From Stenotrophomonas maltophilia (GTDB lineage Bacteria > Pseudomonadota > Gammaproteobacteria > Xanthomonadales > Xanthomonadaceae): a DNA stretch of 64,000 bases. Shown one piece after another: positions 38,198 to 46,139 of the stretch; the stretch's first letter is position 1; each line of letters starts with the position of its first letter. Where the stretch lies: the NCBI RefSeq assembly GCF_001676385.1, contig NZ_LYVJ01000003.1, positions 1 through 64,000 of the forward strand, read 5' to 3'. The notes under the pieces are model-generated. The model made no database searches, was not told the DNA's origin, and was given only the letters and a program-made list of their open reading frames with translations. A program made the translations under genes and the position numbers.

Positions 38198-40375
38198 ATG
38201 ACCGTCCGCGAATCCCGCCTCAGCCGCCTGTGGGCCCACGAAAAGGCCAGTTACGGCCTGCGGGTGTTGATCGCGCTGGCCACGGCCGTTGCCGTGTGCT
38301 GGCAGCTGGAGGCCCTCACCGCGTTGCCGGGTGTGTTCCTGGGCATCATCGCCAGCGCCATTGCCGAGACCGACGACAACTGGTGGGGCCGGGCCAAGGC
38401 GGTGCTGCTGTCGCTGTTGTGCTTCTGCATCGCTGCGGCCTCGGTGATCTGGCTGTTCCCGTGGCCATGGGTCTTCATCGCCGCCCTGTCGTTGTCCACC
38501 TTCGGCCTGACCCTGCTCGGTGCGCTCGGCGAGCGCTATGCCTCCATTGCCCAGGCCACGGTGACCCTGGCGATCTACACCATGATCGGGCTTGAGCAGC
38601 ATGGCGCCAGCGACCTGCACAGCGCCCTGGAAGCGGTCAGCCACCTGCTGGCTGGAGCGGCCTGGTACGGCGTTCTGTCGATCCTGTGGGCCGCGCTGTT
38701 CGCCAACCGGCCGGTGCGCGAACGCGTAGCGCGGCTGTACCAGGAGCTGGGCCGTTACCTGCAGTTGAAGGCAGCGCTGTTCGAACCGGTTCGCGAGGCC
38801 GACCTGCAACGCCGCCAGCTCGACCTGGCCGAGCAGAACCGGCGCGTGGTCGGTGCGTTGAACGAAGCCAAGACTGCGATCCTGGCCCGCTTCGGCCGCT
38901 CCGGACGCCCCGGCGTGAACTCCGGCCTGTACCTGCGGCTGTACTACATGGCGCAGGATTTCCATGAGCGCGCCAGCTCCTCGCATTATCCCTACGGCGC
39001 GCTGGTCGATGCGTTCTTCCACAGCGACGTGCTGTACCGCTGCCAGCGCCTGCTCGACCTGCAGGGCCAGGCCTGTGCACGGCTGGGTGAAGCAATCCGC
39101 CTGCGCCGTCCCTTCGTGTATGGCGAAAGCAACCAGCAGGCCGGGCTCGACCTGGCCGACGCGCTCGCCTACCTGCGCGACCAGCAGCGGCCGCACTGGC
39201 AGCGCCTGCTCGGCTCGCTGGACCTGCTGGTGCACAACCTGCGCAGCATCGAGCGCCGCCTGCTGGACGCCGAACGCTCCGAGGCCAGCCTCGACAACGT
39301 CGATACCCGCCTGCGCGACAGCAATCCGCACACGCTGCGCGAGATGGGCGTCCGCCTGCGCCAGCAGCTCACGCCCGGCTCGGTGCTGTTCCGGCATGGC
39401 CTGCGCATGGCACTGGCACTGATCGCCGGCTTCGCCGCAGTCCGCCTGTTCCATGCGCAGAACGGCTCGTGGGTGCTGCTGACCATCGTGTTCGTGTGCC
39501 GCCCCAACTTCGGCGCCACCCGCCAGCGCCTGGCCCAACGCATCGTCGGCACCGTCGCCGGCCTGGTGCTGACCTGGGCGCTGCTGCAGCTGTTCCCGCA
39601 GTTGCACGTACAGCTGCTGATCGCGTTGCTGTCGGCGCTGCTGTTCTTTTTCACCCGCACCGACCGTTACCTGGTGGCGTCGGCGGCGATCACGGTAATG
39701 GCGCTGACCTGCTTCAACCTGATCGGCGATGGCTTCGTGCTGATCGTGCCGCGCATGGTCGACACGCTGCTGGGTTGTGCGATCGCCGCTGCGGCTGCGT
39801 TCCTGATCCTGCCCGACTGGCAGGGCCGCCAGCTGCATCTGGTGCTGGCGCGCGTGCTGGAGACCGCCGCGCGCTACCTGGATTCCGTGCTGGGCCAGTA
39901 CCGCACCGGCATGCGCGACGACCTGGCCTACCGCATCGCCCGCCGCGACATGCACAATGCCGACGCCGCGCTGTCGACCGCGCTTTCCAACATGCTGCGC
40001 GAGCCCGGCCACGTGCGTCGCAACCTGGATGCCGGCTTCCATTTCCTGGCGCTGTCCAACACCCTGCTCGGCCATCTCTCGGCGCTGGGTGCGCATCGCG
40101 ACCAGGTGGACAGCTTTGCCACCGATCCCCTGGCGCTCGCTGCCGGCGAACGCGTCCGCAAGGCGCTTCAGCAACTGGCTACGGCGCTGGCGGCGCGGCA
40201 GCGGGTAACCGAAGATGACAATGATGCCGACCGTGCGGTCGCGGCCGAGCTCGAGCAGATCGACGAGCCGATGCCGCCCAAGCTGCAATTGATCCGTACG
40301 CAGATGGCACTGGTACTGCGGATGCTGCCGAAGGTGCGGGCAGCGGCCAACGAAGCGGTGCTGGGTCTGGCCTGA
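38198..40375 (+). CDS. yccS: YccS/YhfK family (FUSC-like) inner-membrane protein
   Basis: A 725-residue membrane protein of the FUSC/aromatic-acid-exporter-like superfamily. The N-terminal block of about six helices (YGLRVLIALATAVAVCW through ALFANRPVRERVARLYQEL) is followed by a cytoplasmic helical region. A second membrane block starts at about residue 395 (RHGLRMALALIAGFAAVRLFHAQNGSWVLLTIVFVCRPNFGATRQR, the FUSC signature) and a C-terminal cytoplasmic tail follows. This two-block layout identifies the YccS subfamily. The substrate is unknown. It is transcribed with the flow of the next genes but has a 102-bp gap before the SDR gene. Confidence 0.88.
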   Translation: MTVRESRLSRLWAHEKASYGLRVLIALATAVAVCWQLEALTALPGVFLGIIASAIAETDDNWWGRAKAVLLSLLCFCIAAASVIWLFPWPWVFIAALSLSTFGLTLLGALGERYASIAQATVTLAIYTMIGLEQHGASDLHSALEAVSHLLAGAAWYGVLSILWAALFANRPVRERVARLYQELGRYLQLKAALFEPVREADLQRRQLDLAEQNRRVVGALNEAKTAILARFGRSGRPGVNSGLYLRLYYMAQDFHERASSSHYPYGALVDAFFHSDVLYRCQRLLDLQGQACARLGEAIRLRRPFVYGESNQQAGLDLADALAYLRDQQRPHWQRLLGSLDLLVHNLRSIERRLLDAERSEASLDNVDTRLRDSNPHTLREMGVRLRQQLTPGSVLFRHGLRMALALIAGFAAVRLFHAQNGSWVLLTIVFVCRPNFGATRQRLAQRIVGTVAGLVLTWALLQLFPQLHVQLLIALLSALLFFFTRTDRYLVASAAITVMALTCFNLIGDGFVLIVPRMVDTLLGCAIAAAAAFLILPDWQGRQLHLVLARVLETAARYLDSVLGQYRTGMRDDLAYRIARRDMHNADAALSTALSNMLREPGHVRRNLDAGFHFLALSNTLLGHLSALGAHRDQVDSFATDPLALAAGERVRKALQQLATALAARQRVTEDDNDADRAVAAELEQIDEPMPPKLQLIRTQMALVLRMLPKVRAAANEAVLGLA

Positions 40376-40477
40376 CCTCGGCAATGCCGGCGGCGCAACA
40401 TCGTGTTGCATCCAGCGCGGCATTCCGATCACGCAAGCGCGCGGATACTGGATCCCCCTCCTGCTCCGGATTCCCCC

Positions 40478-41272
40478 ATGAAGATCGAACTCGGCGGGCG
40501 CACCGCGCTGGTCACCGCCTCCACTGCCGGCATCGGACTGGCCATCGCACGGGGCCTGGCGGTCGCCGGTGCGCGCGTCATCCTCAACGGCCGCAGCAGC
40601 GACAGCATCGAGCGGGCACGCCAACGCGTGCTCGCCGCGGTACCGGGCGCCGACGTGCTCGGCGTCGCCGCCGACCTTTCCGATGCGGCCGGCATCGACA
40701 CGCTGCTGGCTGGGCTGCCCAGGATCGACATCCTGGTCAACAACGCCGGCATCTTCGGCCCCGAAGACTTCTTCAAGACCGACGACGCGACCTGGGAACG
40801 CTACTGGCAGACCAACGTGATGTCCGGCGTGCGGCTGTCGCGGGCGCTGCTGCCTGCGATGGTGGATGCAGGCTGGGGCCGCGTGTTGTTCATCTCTTCC
40901 GAATCGGCACGCAACATTCCGGCCGACATGATCCATTACGGGGTCAGCAAGACCGCGCAGCTGGCGCTGTCGCGCGGCCTGGCCAAGCGCGTGGCCGGCA
41001 GTGGTGTCACCGTCAACGCGGTGCTTCCAGGGCCAACGCTCTCCGACGGTTTTGCTGCGATGTTCGAAGATGAACGCCAGCGCAGCGGCAAGCCGCTGGA
41101 GCAGATCGGCCGCGAGTTCGTGCTGGAGCATCGGCCGTCCTCGGTGATCCAGCGTACTGCCACGGTCGAGGAAGTGGCCAACATGGTGGTCTACCTGGCC
41201 TCGCCGCAGGCCTCGGCCACCTCCGGTGCCGCACTGCGGGTGGATGGCGGCGTGGTCGACGATATCGTCTGA
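40478..41272 (+). CDS. short-chain dehydrogenase/reductase
   Basis: A 264-residue classical SDR oxidoreductase from ATG 40478. The cofactor-binding TASTAGIGLAIA (TGxxxGxG type), NNAG at about 89-92, catalytic Ser in FISSESA, and YxxxK as YGVSKTAQLALSRGLAK are all present. The R in LNGRSS after strand 2 suggests NADP(H). The substrate is unknown; the QxxGREF helix and C-terminal DGGVVDDIV fit the 3-oxoacyl-ACP-reductase-like group. It ends before a SMAG-like pair. Confidence 0.9.
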   Translation: MKIELGGRTALVTASTAGIGLAIARGLAVAGARVILNGRSSDSIERARQRVLAAVPGADVLGVAADLSDAAGIDTLLAGLPRIDILVNNAGIFGPEDFFKTDDATWERYWQTNVMSGVRLSRALLPAMVDAGWGRVLFISSESARNIPADMIHYGVSKTAQLALSRGLAKRVAGSGVTVNAVLPGPTLSDGFAAMFEDERQRSGKPLEQIGREFVLEHRPSSVIQRTATVEEVANMVVYLASPQASATSGAALRVDGGVVDDIV

Positions 41273-41285
41273 GGCCCCCTGCAGT

Positions 41286-41349
41286 GTGCGGACCAACGGT
41301 CCGCACCCACGGCGATGGGGCTTCGGTAGATCCAGGCCATGCGTGGATG
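41286..41349. repeat. SMAG-like REP pair upstream of the LplT-PlsC gene
   Basis: GTGCGGACCAACGGTCCGCAC (split GTGCGGACC-AAC-GGTCCGCAC, 41286-41306) and a GTAG unit GTAGATCCAGGCCATGCGTG from 41326, pairing GATCCA with TGGAT. Confidence 0.6.
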
Positions 41350-41411
41350 CACCCCACCGCAGTCCCGACGGATGGGCAGGAATGCTAGGCTGCGCCGGTC
41401 AAGGAGGCTCC

Positions 41412-43301
41412 ATGTCCGGTCATAACCAGTTCGTCCTGCTGCGCCAGCGCCGTTTCCTGCCGTTCTTCGTCGTCCAGGCGCTGGGTGCGTTCAATGACAA
41501 CGTGTACCGGCAGGCCATCATCAGCATGTTGTTGTTCATGGCCGTGCCGGAGGACGAGCTGGGACTGTACGCCACGCTGGCGCCGGCCATCTTCATCCTC
41601 CCGTACTTCCTGTTCTCGGCACTGGCCGGGCAGATCGCCGACAAGCTGGAGAAATCACGGCTGATCGTGATCACCACCACCATGGAGATCGTGATCATGT
41701 CGCTGGCGGCCACCGGTTTCCTCTTCCAGAGCCTGCCGGTGCTGCTGGTCGCACTGTTCTGTACCGGCATGCAGTCGACCCTGTTCGGCCCGGTGAAGTA
41801 TTCGGTGCTGCCGTCGGTCCTCAAGCCCGAGGAACTGACCGGCGGCAATGGCCTGGTCGAGATGGGCACGTCGATGTCGATCCTGTCCGGCATGATCGTC
41901 GGCGGCCTGGTGTTCACCGTCGCCGGCAGCCACGGCACGGTGGTGGCCGCGTGCGCGGTCATTGCCCTGGCCATCTGCGGCAACATCGCCGCGCGGCTGA
42001 TTCCCAGGGTCGATGCCGGTGACCCGAACCTGAAGATCAACTGGAACCCGCTGCCGGAATCACTGGCAGTGCTGCGCATGGCCCGCCAGCAGAAGGCGGT
42101 GCGCAATTCGATCCTGGGCGTGTCCTGGTTCTGGTTCTTCGGCACCGTGCTGACCTCGCAGCTGCCGGCCTACGCGGTGGCCAACCTCGGCGGCGAGCCC
42201 ACCCTGTATATCTTCGCCCTGGCCTTGTTCTCGGTCGGCACCGGCATCGGCTCGCTGCTGTGCGAAAAGCTGTCTGCGCGCACGGTCGAGATCGGCCTCG
42301 TGCCACTGGGAGCGTTCGGCATGACCGCATTCCTGCTCGACCTGTACTTCGCCCGCAGCGGCGAGGCGGTAGCACACGGGCTGGACATCGGCCGGTTCCT
42401 CCAGCACCCCGGCAGCCCGCGCATCGTCATCGACCTGGTCGGCATCGGCCTGTTCACGGGCATCTTCGTGGTGCCGCTGTTTGCCTTGATCCAGAGCCGC
42501 ACCCCCAAGGCGCAGATGTCGCGCGTGTTCGCCGCACTGAACATCCAGAACTCCGGATTCATTGTCGCTGCCGCCTTGATCAGCCTGGCAGCGCAGCGCC
42601 TTCTCGATCTGACCATTCCCCAACTGTTCCTGGCGCTGGCCATCGCCAACGCGCTGGTGGCGATCTACATCTTCACGATCGTCCCCGAATTCCTGATGCG
42701 CTTCCTCAGCTGGCTGATGGTGCGGACCCTGTACCGGTTGCGCCCGCACGGCATCGAGGCGAATGTGCCCGACGAGGGCGCTGCGCTGCTGGTCTGCAAC
42801 CACGTCAGCTACATGGACGCCCTGATCCTGTCGGCGACGATCCCGCGCCCGGTGCGCTTCGTCATGTACTACAGGATCTTCAACATCCCGGTGATGCGCT
42901 GGATCTTCCGTACCGCCAAGGCGATCCCGATTGCCGGTGCACGCGAAGACCCGGCGCTGATGCAGCGCGCGTTCGACGAGATCGACGCTGCGCTGGCCGA
43001 GGGTGAGCTGGTGTGCATCTTCCCCGAGGGTGCGCTGACCCGCGACGGGCAGATGGCGCCGTTCAAGTCCGGCGTCGATAAGATCCTCGAACGACGGCCG
43101 GTGCCAGTGGTGCCGATGGCGCTGCGCGGCATGTGGTCGAGCATGTGGAGCCGGCGCGACAGCCGCCTCGGCCGCATGCGCGTACCGCGCCGCTTCCGCG
43201 CCACCGTGGAGGTGGTGGCCGCACCGGCGGTGGATGGCCGCACCACCCGCGCCCCGGTGCTGGAGGCCCAGGTGCGGGCCCTGCGTGGCGATCACGCCTG
43301 A
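41412..43301 (+). CDS. lysophospholipid transporter / 1-acylglycerophosphate acyltransferase fusion (LplT-PlsC)
   Basis: A 629-residue fusion. Residues ~1-420 are an LplT-like major-facilitator domain with twelve helices (FFVVQALGAFNDNVYRQA, LFGPVKYSVLPSVLKPEELTGGNGLVEMGTSMSILSG). Residues ~430-629 are a PlsC acyltransferase with NHVSYMD (HxxxxD motif) and FPEGALTRDG. In enterobacteria LplT and the Aas acyltransferase/acyl-ACP synthetase act together to flip and reacylate lysophosphatidylethanolamine; here the transporter and acyltransferase are joined but the AMP-binding synthetase domain is absent. The start is set by AAGGAGG 4 bp before ATG 41412. Confidence 0.9.
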   Translation: MSGHNQFVLLRQRRFLPFFVVQALGAFNDNVYRQAIISMLLFMAVPEDELGLYATLAPAIFILPYFLFSALAGQIADKLEKSRLIVITTTMEIVIMSLAATGFLFQSLPVLLVALFCTGMQSTLFGPVKYSVLPSVLKPEELTGGNGLVEMGTSMSILSGMIVGGLVFTVAGSHGTVVAACAVIALAICGNIAARLIPRVDAGDPNLKINWNPLPESLAVLRMARQQKAVRNSILGVSWFWFFGTVLTSQLPAYAVANLGGEPTLYIFALALFSVGTGIGSLLCEKLSARTVEIGLVPLGAFGMTAFLLDLYFARSGEAVAHGLDIGRFLQHPGSPRIVIDLVGIGLFTGIFVVPLFALIQSRTPKAQMSRVFAALNIQNSGFIVAAALISLAAQRLLDLTIPQLFLALAIANALVAIYIFTIVPEFLMRFLSWLMVRTLYRLRPHGIEANVPDEGAALLVCNHVSYMDALILSATIPRPVRFVMYYRIFNIPVMRWIFRTAKAIPIAGAREDPALMQRAFDEIDAALAEGELVCIFPEGALTRDGQMAPFKSGVDKILERRPVPVVPMALRGMWSSMWSRRDSRLGRMRVPRRFRATVEVVAAPAVDGRTTRAPVLEAQVRALRGDHA

Positions 43302-43531
43302 TCGGCCGCGCGGCCGCCGGTAACCCTTCCAGGCAACAGCCCCATTCCCCCTGCAGGCACGGCCTCTGTTTCCTTACAGGGGCCCGTCAAAAGCGCCCGG
43401 TCAATGGCCATACACGCCAGTATCTGACTGTAACCGCATACATGCAGCGCGGGTTGAGGTAGATTACGCACCCACAGGGGGGAGGTCCGGCCAATGCACC
43501 ATGGCCGGCCACCGAGGAATGGAGTCTCGCT
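43302..43531. other. intergenic region before the CD225 genes, no gene seen
   Basis: A 230-bp gap that is somewhat richer in A/T around 43380-43470. TAGATT near 43460 could be a -10 element, but no matching -35 is visible. It presumably holds the promoter of the CD225-CD225-DUF2752 genes. Confidence 0.35.
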
Positions 43532-43819
43532 TTGAATCAACCACCACCGCTCAGCCGTCCGGTCTACATCCCCAACCATCTGGTCTGGGCGATCCTGACG
43601 ACGCTGTTCTGCTGCCTGCCGCTGGGCGTGGTGTCGATCGTGTATGCCTCCCAGGTCGATGGCCGCCGCGCGGCGGGCGACCTGCCGGGGGCCTACAGCG
43701 CGTCGCGCAAGGCGGGCTGGTGGGCAGTGGCTTCGGCCGTGGCCCTCCCGGTCCTGTTGCTGTTGTGGTTCGGGCTGTTCGGCGGCTTGGCCGTACTGGG
43801 CGCTCTTTCCGAAACGTAA
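43532..43819 (+). CDS. CD225/dispanin-family membrane protein 1
   Basis: A 95-residue membrane protein. It has an amphipathic helix plus partial membrane segment NHLVWAILTTLFCCLPLGVVSIVYASQV, the CD225 hallmark with double cysteine and GxxSIVYA, and a C-terminal transmembrane helix (VALPVLLLLWFGLFGGLAV). Start is TTG 43532 with GGAG 7 bp upstream; no nearby ATG is in frame. Eukaryotic members include the IFITM proteins; the bacterial function is unknown. It is paired with a paralogue 34 bp downstream. Confidence 0.85.
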   Translation: MNQPPPLSRPVYIPNHLVWAILTTLFCCLPLGVVSIVYASQVDGRRAAGDLPGAYSASRKAGWWAVASAVALPVLLLLWFGLFGGLAVLGALSET

Positions 43820-43853
43820 TTCACCACTACCACCCATCAAGGAGCTTGAACCC

Positions 43854-44135
43854 ATGAACACCGCTACTCCGCAGGTCCCGAACAATCTGGTCTGGGCGAT
43901 CCTGAGCACCCTGTTCTGCTGCCTGCCGGCCGGCATCGTGTCGATCGTCTACGCCGCCCAGGTCAACGGCAAGCTGGCGGCTGGCGACATCGCCGGCGCG
44001 CAGGAATCCTCGGCGAAGGCCAAGAAGTGGGCCATCTGGTCGGCGATCGCGGCCGTCGTGGTCGGCGTGCTGTACGGCATCCTGATTGTCGCCGTGGGCG
44101 GCATGGGCGCCATGAGCGGCGGCAGCAGCTACTGA
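43854..44135 (+). CDS. CD225/dispanin-family membrane protein 2
   Basis: A 93-residue paralogue of the preceding protein (NNLVWAILSTLFCCLPAGIVSIVYAAQVNGKLAAGD). It has the same conserved double cysteine and a C-terminal helix WAIWSAIAAVVVGVLYGILIV, ending in a Gly/Ser tail. The ATG at 43854 has AAGGAG 9 bp upstream. A perfect hairpin follows at 44145-44172, then a DUF2752 gene. CD225 and DUF2752 genes are often neighbours in bacteria, which suggests a shared membrane function. Confidence 0.88.
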   Translation: MNTATPQVPNNLVWAILSTLFCCLPAGIVSIVYAAQVNGKLAAGDIAGAQESSAKAKKWAIWSAIAAVVVGVLYGILIVAVGGMGAMSGGSSY

Positions 44136-44144
44136 TGCCCCTGG

Positions 44145-44172
44145 ACGGATCCGGCGCCCGCGCCGGATCCGT
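44145..44172 (+). terminator. perfect hairpin between the CD225 and DUF2752 genes
   Basis: ACGGATCCGGCG, loop CCCG, CGCCGGATCCGT: a 12-bp perfect stem without a T-run. It lies 6 bp before the next start codon, so it may dampen expression of the DUF2752 gene rather than end transcription. Confidence 0.5.
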
Positions 44173-44178
44173 TGCTGC

Positions 44179-44604
44179 ATGTCCGCGCTTCCCGCCCGCT
44201 CCCGATTCGCCCGCTGGGCGCCGCTGCTGGCCTCTGCCGGCCTCGCCGCCGGTGCTGCGGCGGTGTTGCGCAACGTCAATCCGTATGCCGCCGGCAATCC
44301 CTTGCCGGGCTGTCCGCTGTACGCGCTGACCGGCCTGTACTGCCCGGGCTGCGGCAGCACGCGCTGCCTGTACTCCCTGGTCCATTTCGACCTGCCCGGC
44401 GCGATGGGGATGAACCCGTTGCTGGTCATCAGCCTGCCATTCCTGCTGCTGATGCTGCTGAACGTCGCCGGCATCCGTCCACGTGTGCTCGATCCGCTGA
44501 TGCGGATACTGGCCAATCCCACGTTCTGGCTCTGGGTGCTTCCCGGCTATGCGCTGCTGCGCAACCTGCCGTGGGCGCCATTCACCGCGCTGGCACCGAT
44601 CTAG
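44179..44604 (+). CDS. DUF2752-family membrane protein
   Basis: A 141-residue membrane protein with three predicted helices. The family motif is clear: NPYAAGNPLPGCPLYALTG then LYCPGCGSTRCLYSLVHFDLPGAMGMNPL. The CPGCGxTRC cysteines could bind metal or form disulfides. The function of the family is not known. The start codon lies close behind a strong hairpin. The composite repeat module follows the stop. Confidence 0.88.
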   Translation: MSALPARSRFARWAPLLASAGLAAGAAAVLRNVNPYAAGNPLPGCPLYALTGLYCPGCGSTRCLYSLVHFDLPGAMGMNPLLVISLPFLLLMLLNVAGIRPRVLDPLMRILANPTFWLWVLPGYALLRNLPWAPFTALAPI

Positions 44605-44667
44605 GTTTCCAGCCGACGGCGCAGCCCCTCGTGGTGGGCGGCGTTTGAAGGCAGAAGCCTTGGGGTT

Positions 44668-44771
44668 GGCCGGGCGGGATGGGTTTGCGGGGGACGCCGT
44701 GAATCCGTCCGTGGAGGCTTGGCCGCGGCATCCATGCCGCGGACACCCCCGCAAACCCATCCCGCCCGGCC
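44668..44771 (-). repeat. structured CATGGATG element, copy 3
   Basis: The outer stem is a perfect 26-bp inverted repeat (44668-44693 and 44746-44771). Its arm, starting GGCCGGGCGGGATGGGTTTG, differs from copy 1 at many positions, each matched on the other arm. The minus-strand apical hairpin is CCGCGGCATGGATGCCGCGG, followed by CACGGACG. Confidence 0.8.
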
Positions 44772-44854
44772 ACGGACAGTTTCCGTGTGCGTCCACCACG
44801 GAAAAGAAAAAGAAGATCAAAAGCGGAAGCGGATCGCTTCGCTTCGCTCGCTCG

Positions 44855-44878
44855 GAGCCGAGCATGGCTCGGCTCTAC
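44855..44878 (-). repeat. SMAG-like REP unit inside composite locus 2
   Basis: The minus strand reads GTAGAGCCGAGCCATGCTCG from 44878, a canonical GTAG unit. Locus 1 has none at this point, so it inserted in, or was lost from, one copy. Confidence 0.8.
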
Positions 44879-44910
44879 AGAACATCCGTCATCGGGAATC
44901 CGTCGGGGGT

Positions 44911-45008
44911 GGGGCGGCGTGGGGCTGCAGGACCGTTGGCGCCATGGATGGCGCCATCGAGCCCCCAGGGACGGGTTTACGGCGTGTCCTGCAGCCCCAC
45001 ACCGCCCC
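44911..45008 (+). repeat. structured CATGGATG element, copy 4
   Basis: Outer arms 44911-44933 and 44986-45008 pair over 23 bp with one mismatch. The internal part from GCAGGACCGTTGGCGCCATG to ACGGCGTGTCCTGC is almost identical to copy 2, while the outer GGGGCTG / CAGCCCC replaces GGGCCTG / CAGGCCC of copy 2. Confidence 0.8.
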
Positions 45009-45107
45009 GCCCAACCCTCAGCAACCCAGAGCCGCTTTGGCTTTGGCTTTGGCGTTCTCTTTGGCTTTGGCCTTTGCAGGTGCAGGGCTGCAAGCCCTGC
45101 AAAACAA

Positions 45108-45995
45108 CTACGTCACCCAGCCTGCAATCACCAGCAGGGCGAGGACCGCCAGCCACAACAGCAGCATCCGCCACACCAGGCTCATCGCATCGCGCAGATC
45201 CGGCAGCCGCTGCCACACCGGCAGCAGCCCCGCCTCGGTGTAATCGTGCGCATCCTCGCGCAGTTCAGCGTTGACGCTGGCCCGCGCCACCGCCCCCAGG
45301 AACCCGATGCCATCGGCAAGGCGCTCGCCATGGGCCTGCCGCCAAGCCTTCCACGCCGTATCGAAGTTGCCGACCAATGCCATCGAGAACGCCATCAGCT
45401 GCGCGACCGGCCATTCGATCCAGCCCAGCAGTCGCTGCGCCAGCGCCAGCGGTTCCACCGGCACGCGCGCGCGCATCGGGCTTTCCGCCATCAGCGCCAA
45501 CAGCCGGTAGCCCAGCGCACCTGCCGGGCCCAGCAGCAGGAACCAGAACAGCACCGCGAACCAGCGCCGGAGCGCATTGAGCGCGGTCGCTTCGACCAGC
45601 GATGGCACGTCCTCGCGCAGGCTGCCGCCGGCCGACTGCAGGTTGCGCACGGCCGCCTGCCGCGTCGCTGCATCATCGGCATCGATGATTGCTTCGATAT
45701 CGCGGTCGAGGTCACGCGGCCCCCAGCACCAGGCCAGCACGGCCACGCCCAGCAACAGCGACGGCAGTCCGAACAGCACCCCGCGCAGCAGCCATGCCAG
45801 CAGTGCCATCAGCACCAGCGGCGGCAGCAGCGCCAGAACGACACCGGCCGGCCCCTGCCAAGCCTTGCCGCCACGCGCATCCAGCCAGCCCAGCCAGCGC
45901 CGGAAGCCCTCGAAACGGCGCAGCGATGCGGCAGCGGCCGGGGCCACATGGCCCAGAGCCAGTGCCACGAGCACGGCGGCCAGGGTGGTGAACAT
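45108..45995 (-). CDS. ampE: AmpE-like inner-membrane protein
   Basis: A 295-residue polytopic protein of the AmpE/CobD-like group, associated with beta-lactamase regulation in enterobacteria. It has about four membrane segments, including VVLALLPPLVLMALLAWLL and the C-terminal LLLWLAVLALLVIAGWV, and a central cytoplasmic region with RDLDRDIEAIIDADD. The conserved WFAVLFWFLLLGPAGALGYRLL and SMALVGNFDTAWKAWR segments support AmpE. ampD, the usual partner, is not adjacent. It ends at composite repeat locus 2. Confidence 0.82.
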   Translation of the reverse strand: MFTTLAAVLVALALGHVAPAAAASLRRFEGFRRWLGWLDARGGKAWQGPAGVVLALLPPLVLMALLAWLLRGVLFGLPSLLLGVAVLAWCWGPRDLDRDIEAIIDADDAATRQAAVRNLQSAGGSLREDVPSLVEATALNALRRWFAVLFWFLLLGPAGALGYRLLALMAESPMRARVPVEPLALAQRLLGWIEWPVAQLMAFSMALVGNFDTAWKAWRQAHGERLADGIGFLGAVARASVNAELREDAHDYTEAGLLPVWQRLPDLRDAMSLVWRMLLLWLAVLALLVIAGWVT

Positions 45996-46139
45996 GGCGG
46001 GTCTCCCTACGAAACAGAACGCTCGGCGCCGCTACCTTACCGGTCATGGCGGTGTCCCAAGCGGTGAAACGGACTGTAACCCGAGGCGTGTTCAGGTGGT
46101 GGCAATACAGGGAAACCCCCATCCGGCGGGCGCCTGGGC

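Larger units (their letters stand above)
44617..45100. repeat. composite intergenic repeat module, locus 2
   Basis: A non-coding block between the convergent DUF2752 and ampE genes with the same order as locus 1: element A in minus orientation (44668-44771), an A-rich spacer with AAGATCAAAAGC, element B in plus orientation (44911-45008), a tandem CTTTGG stretch (about 45034-45073), and the palindrome GCAGGGCTGCAAGCCCTGC (45082-45100). It has also gained a SMAG unit at 44855-44878. Confidence 0.8.

Noticed and set aside
38150..41296. 1048-codon minus-strand open frame opposite the yccS-like and SDR genes
   Set aside because: Gln/His/Arg-rich shadow of two clear plus-strand genes.
45034..45073. 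CTTTGG tandem tract considered as CRISPR-like or protein-coding repeat
   Set aside because: Units are 6 bp without spacers and no frame encodes a supported protein; it is part of the composite repeat module.
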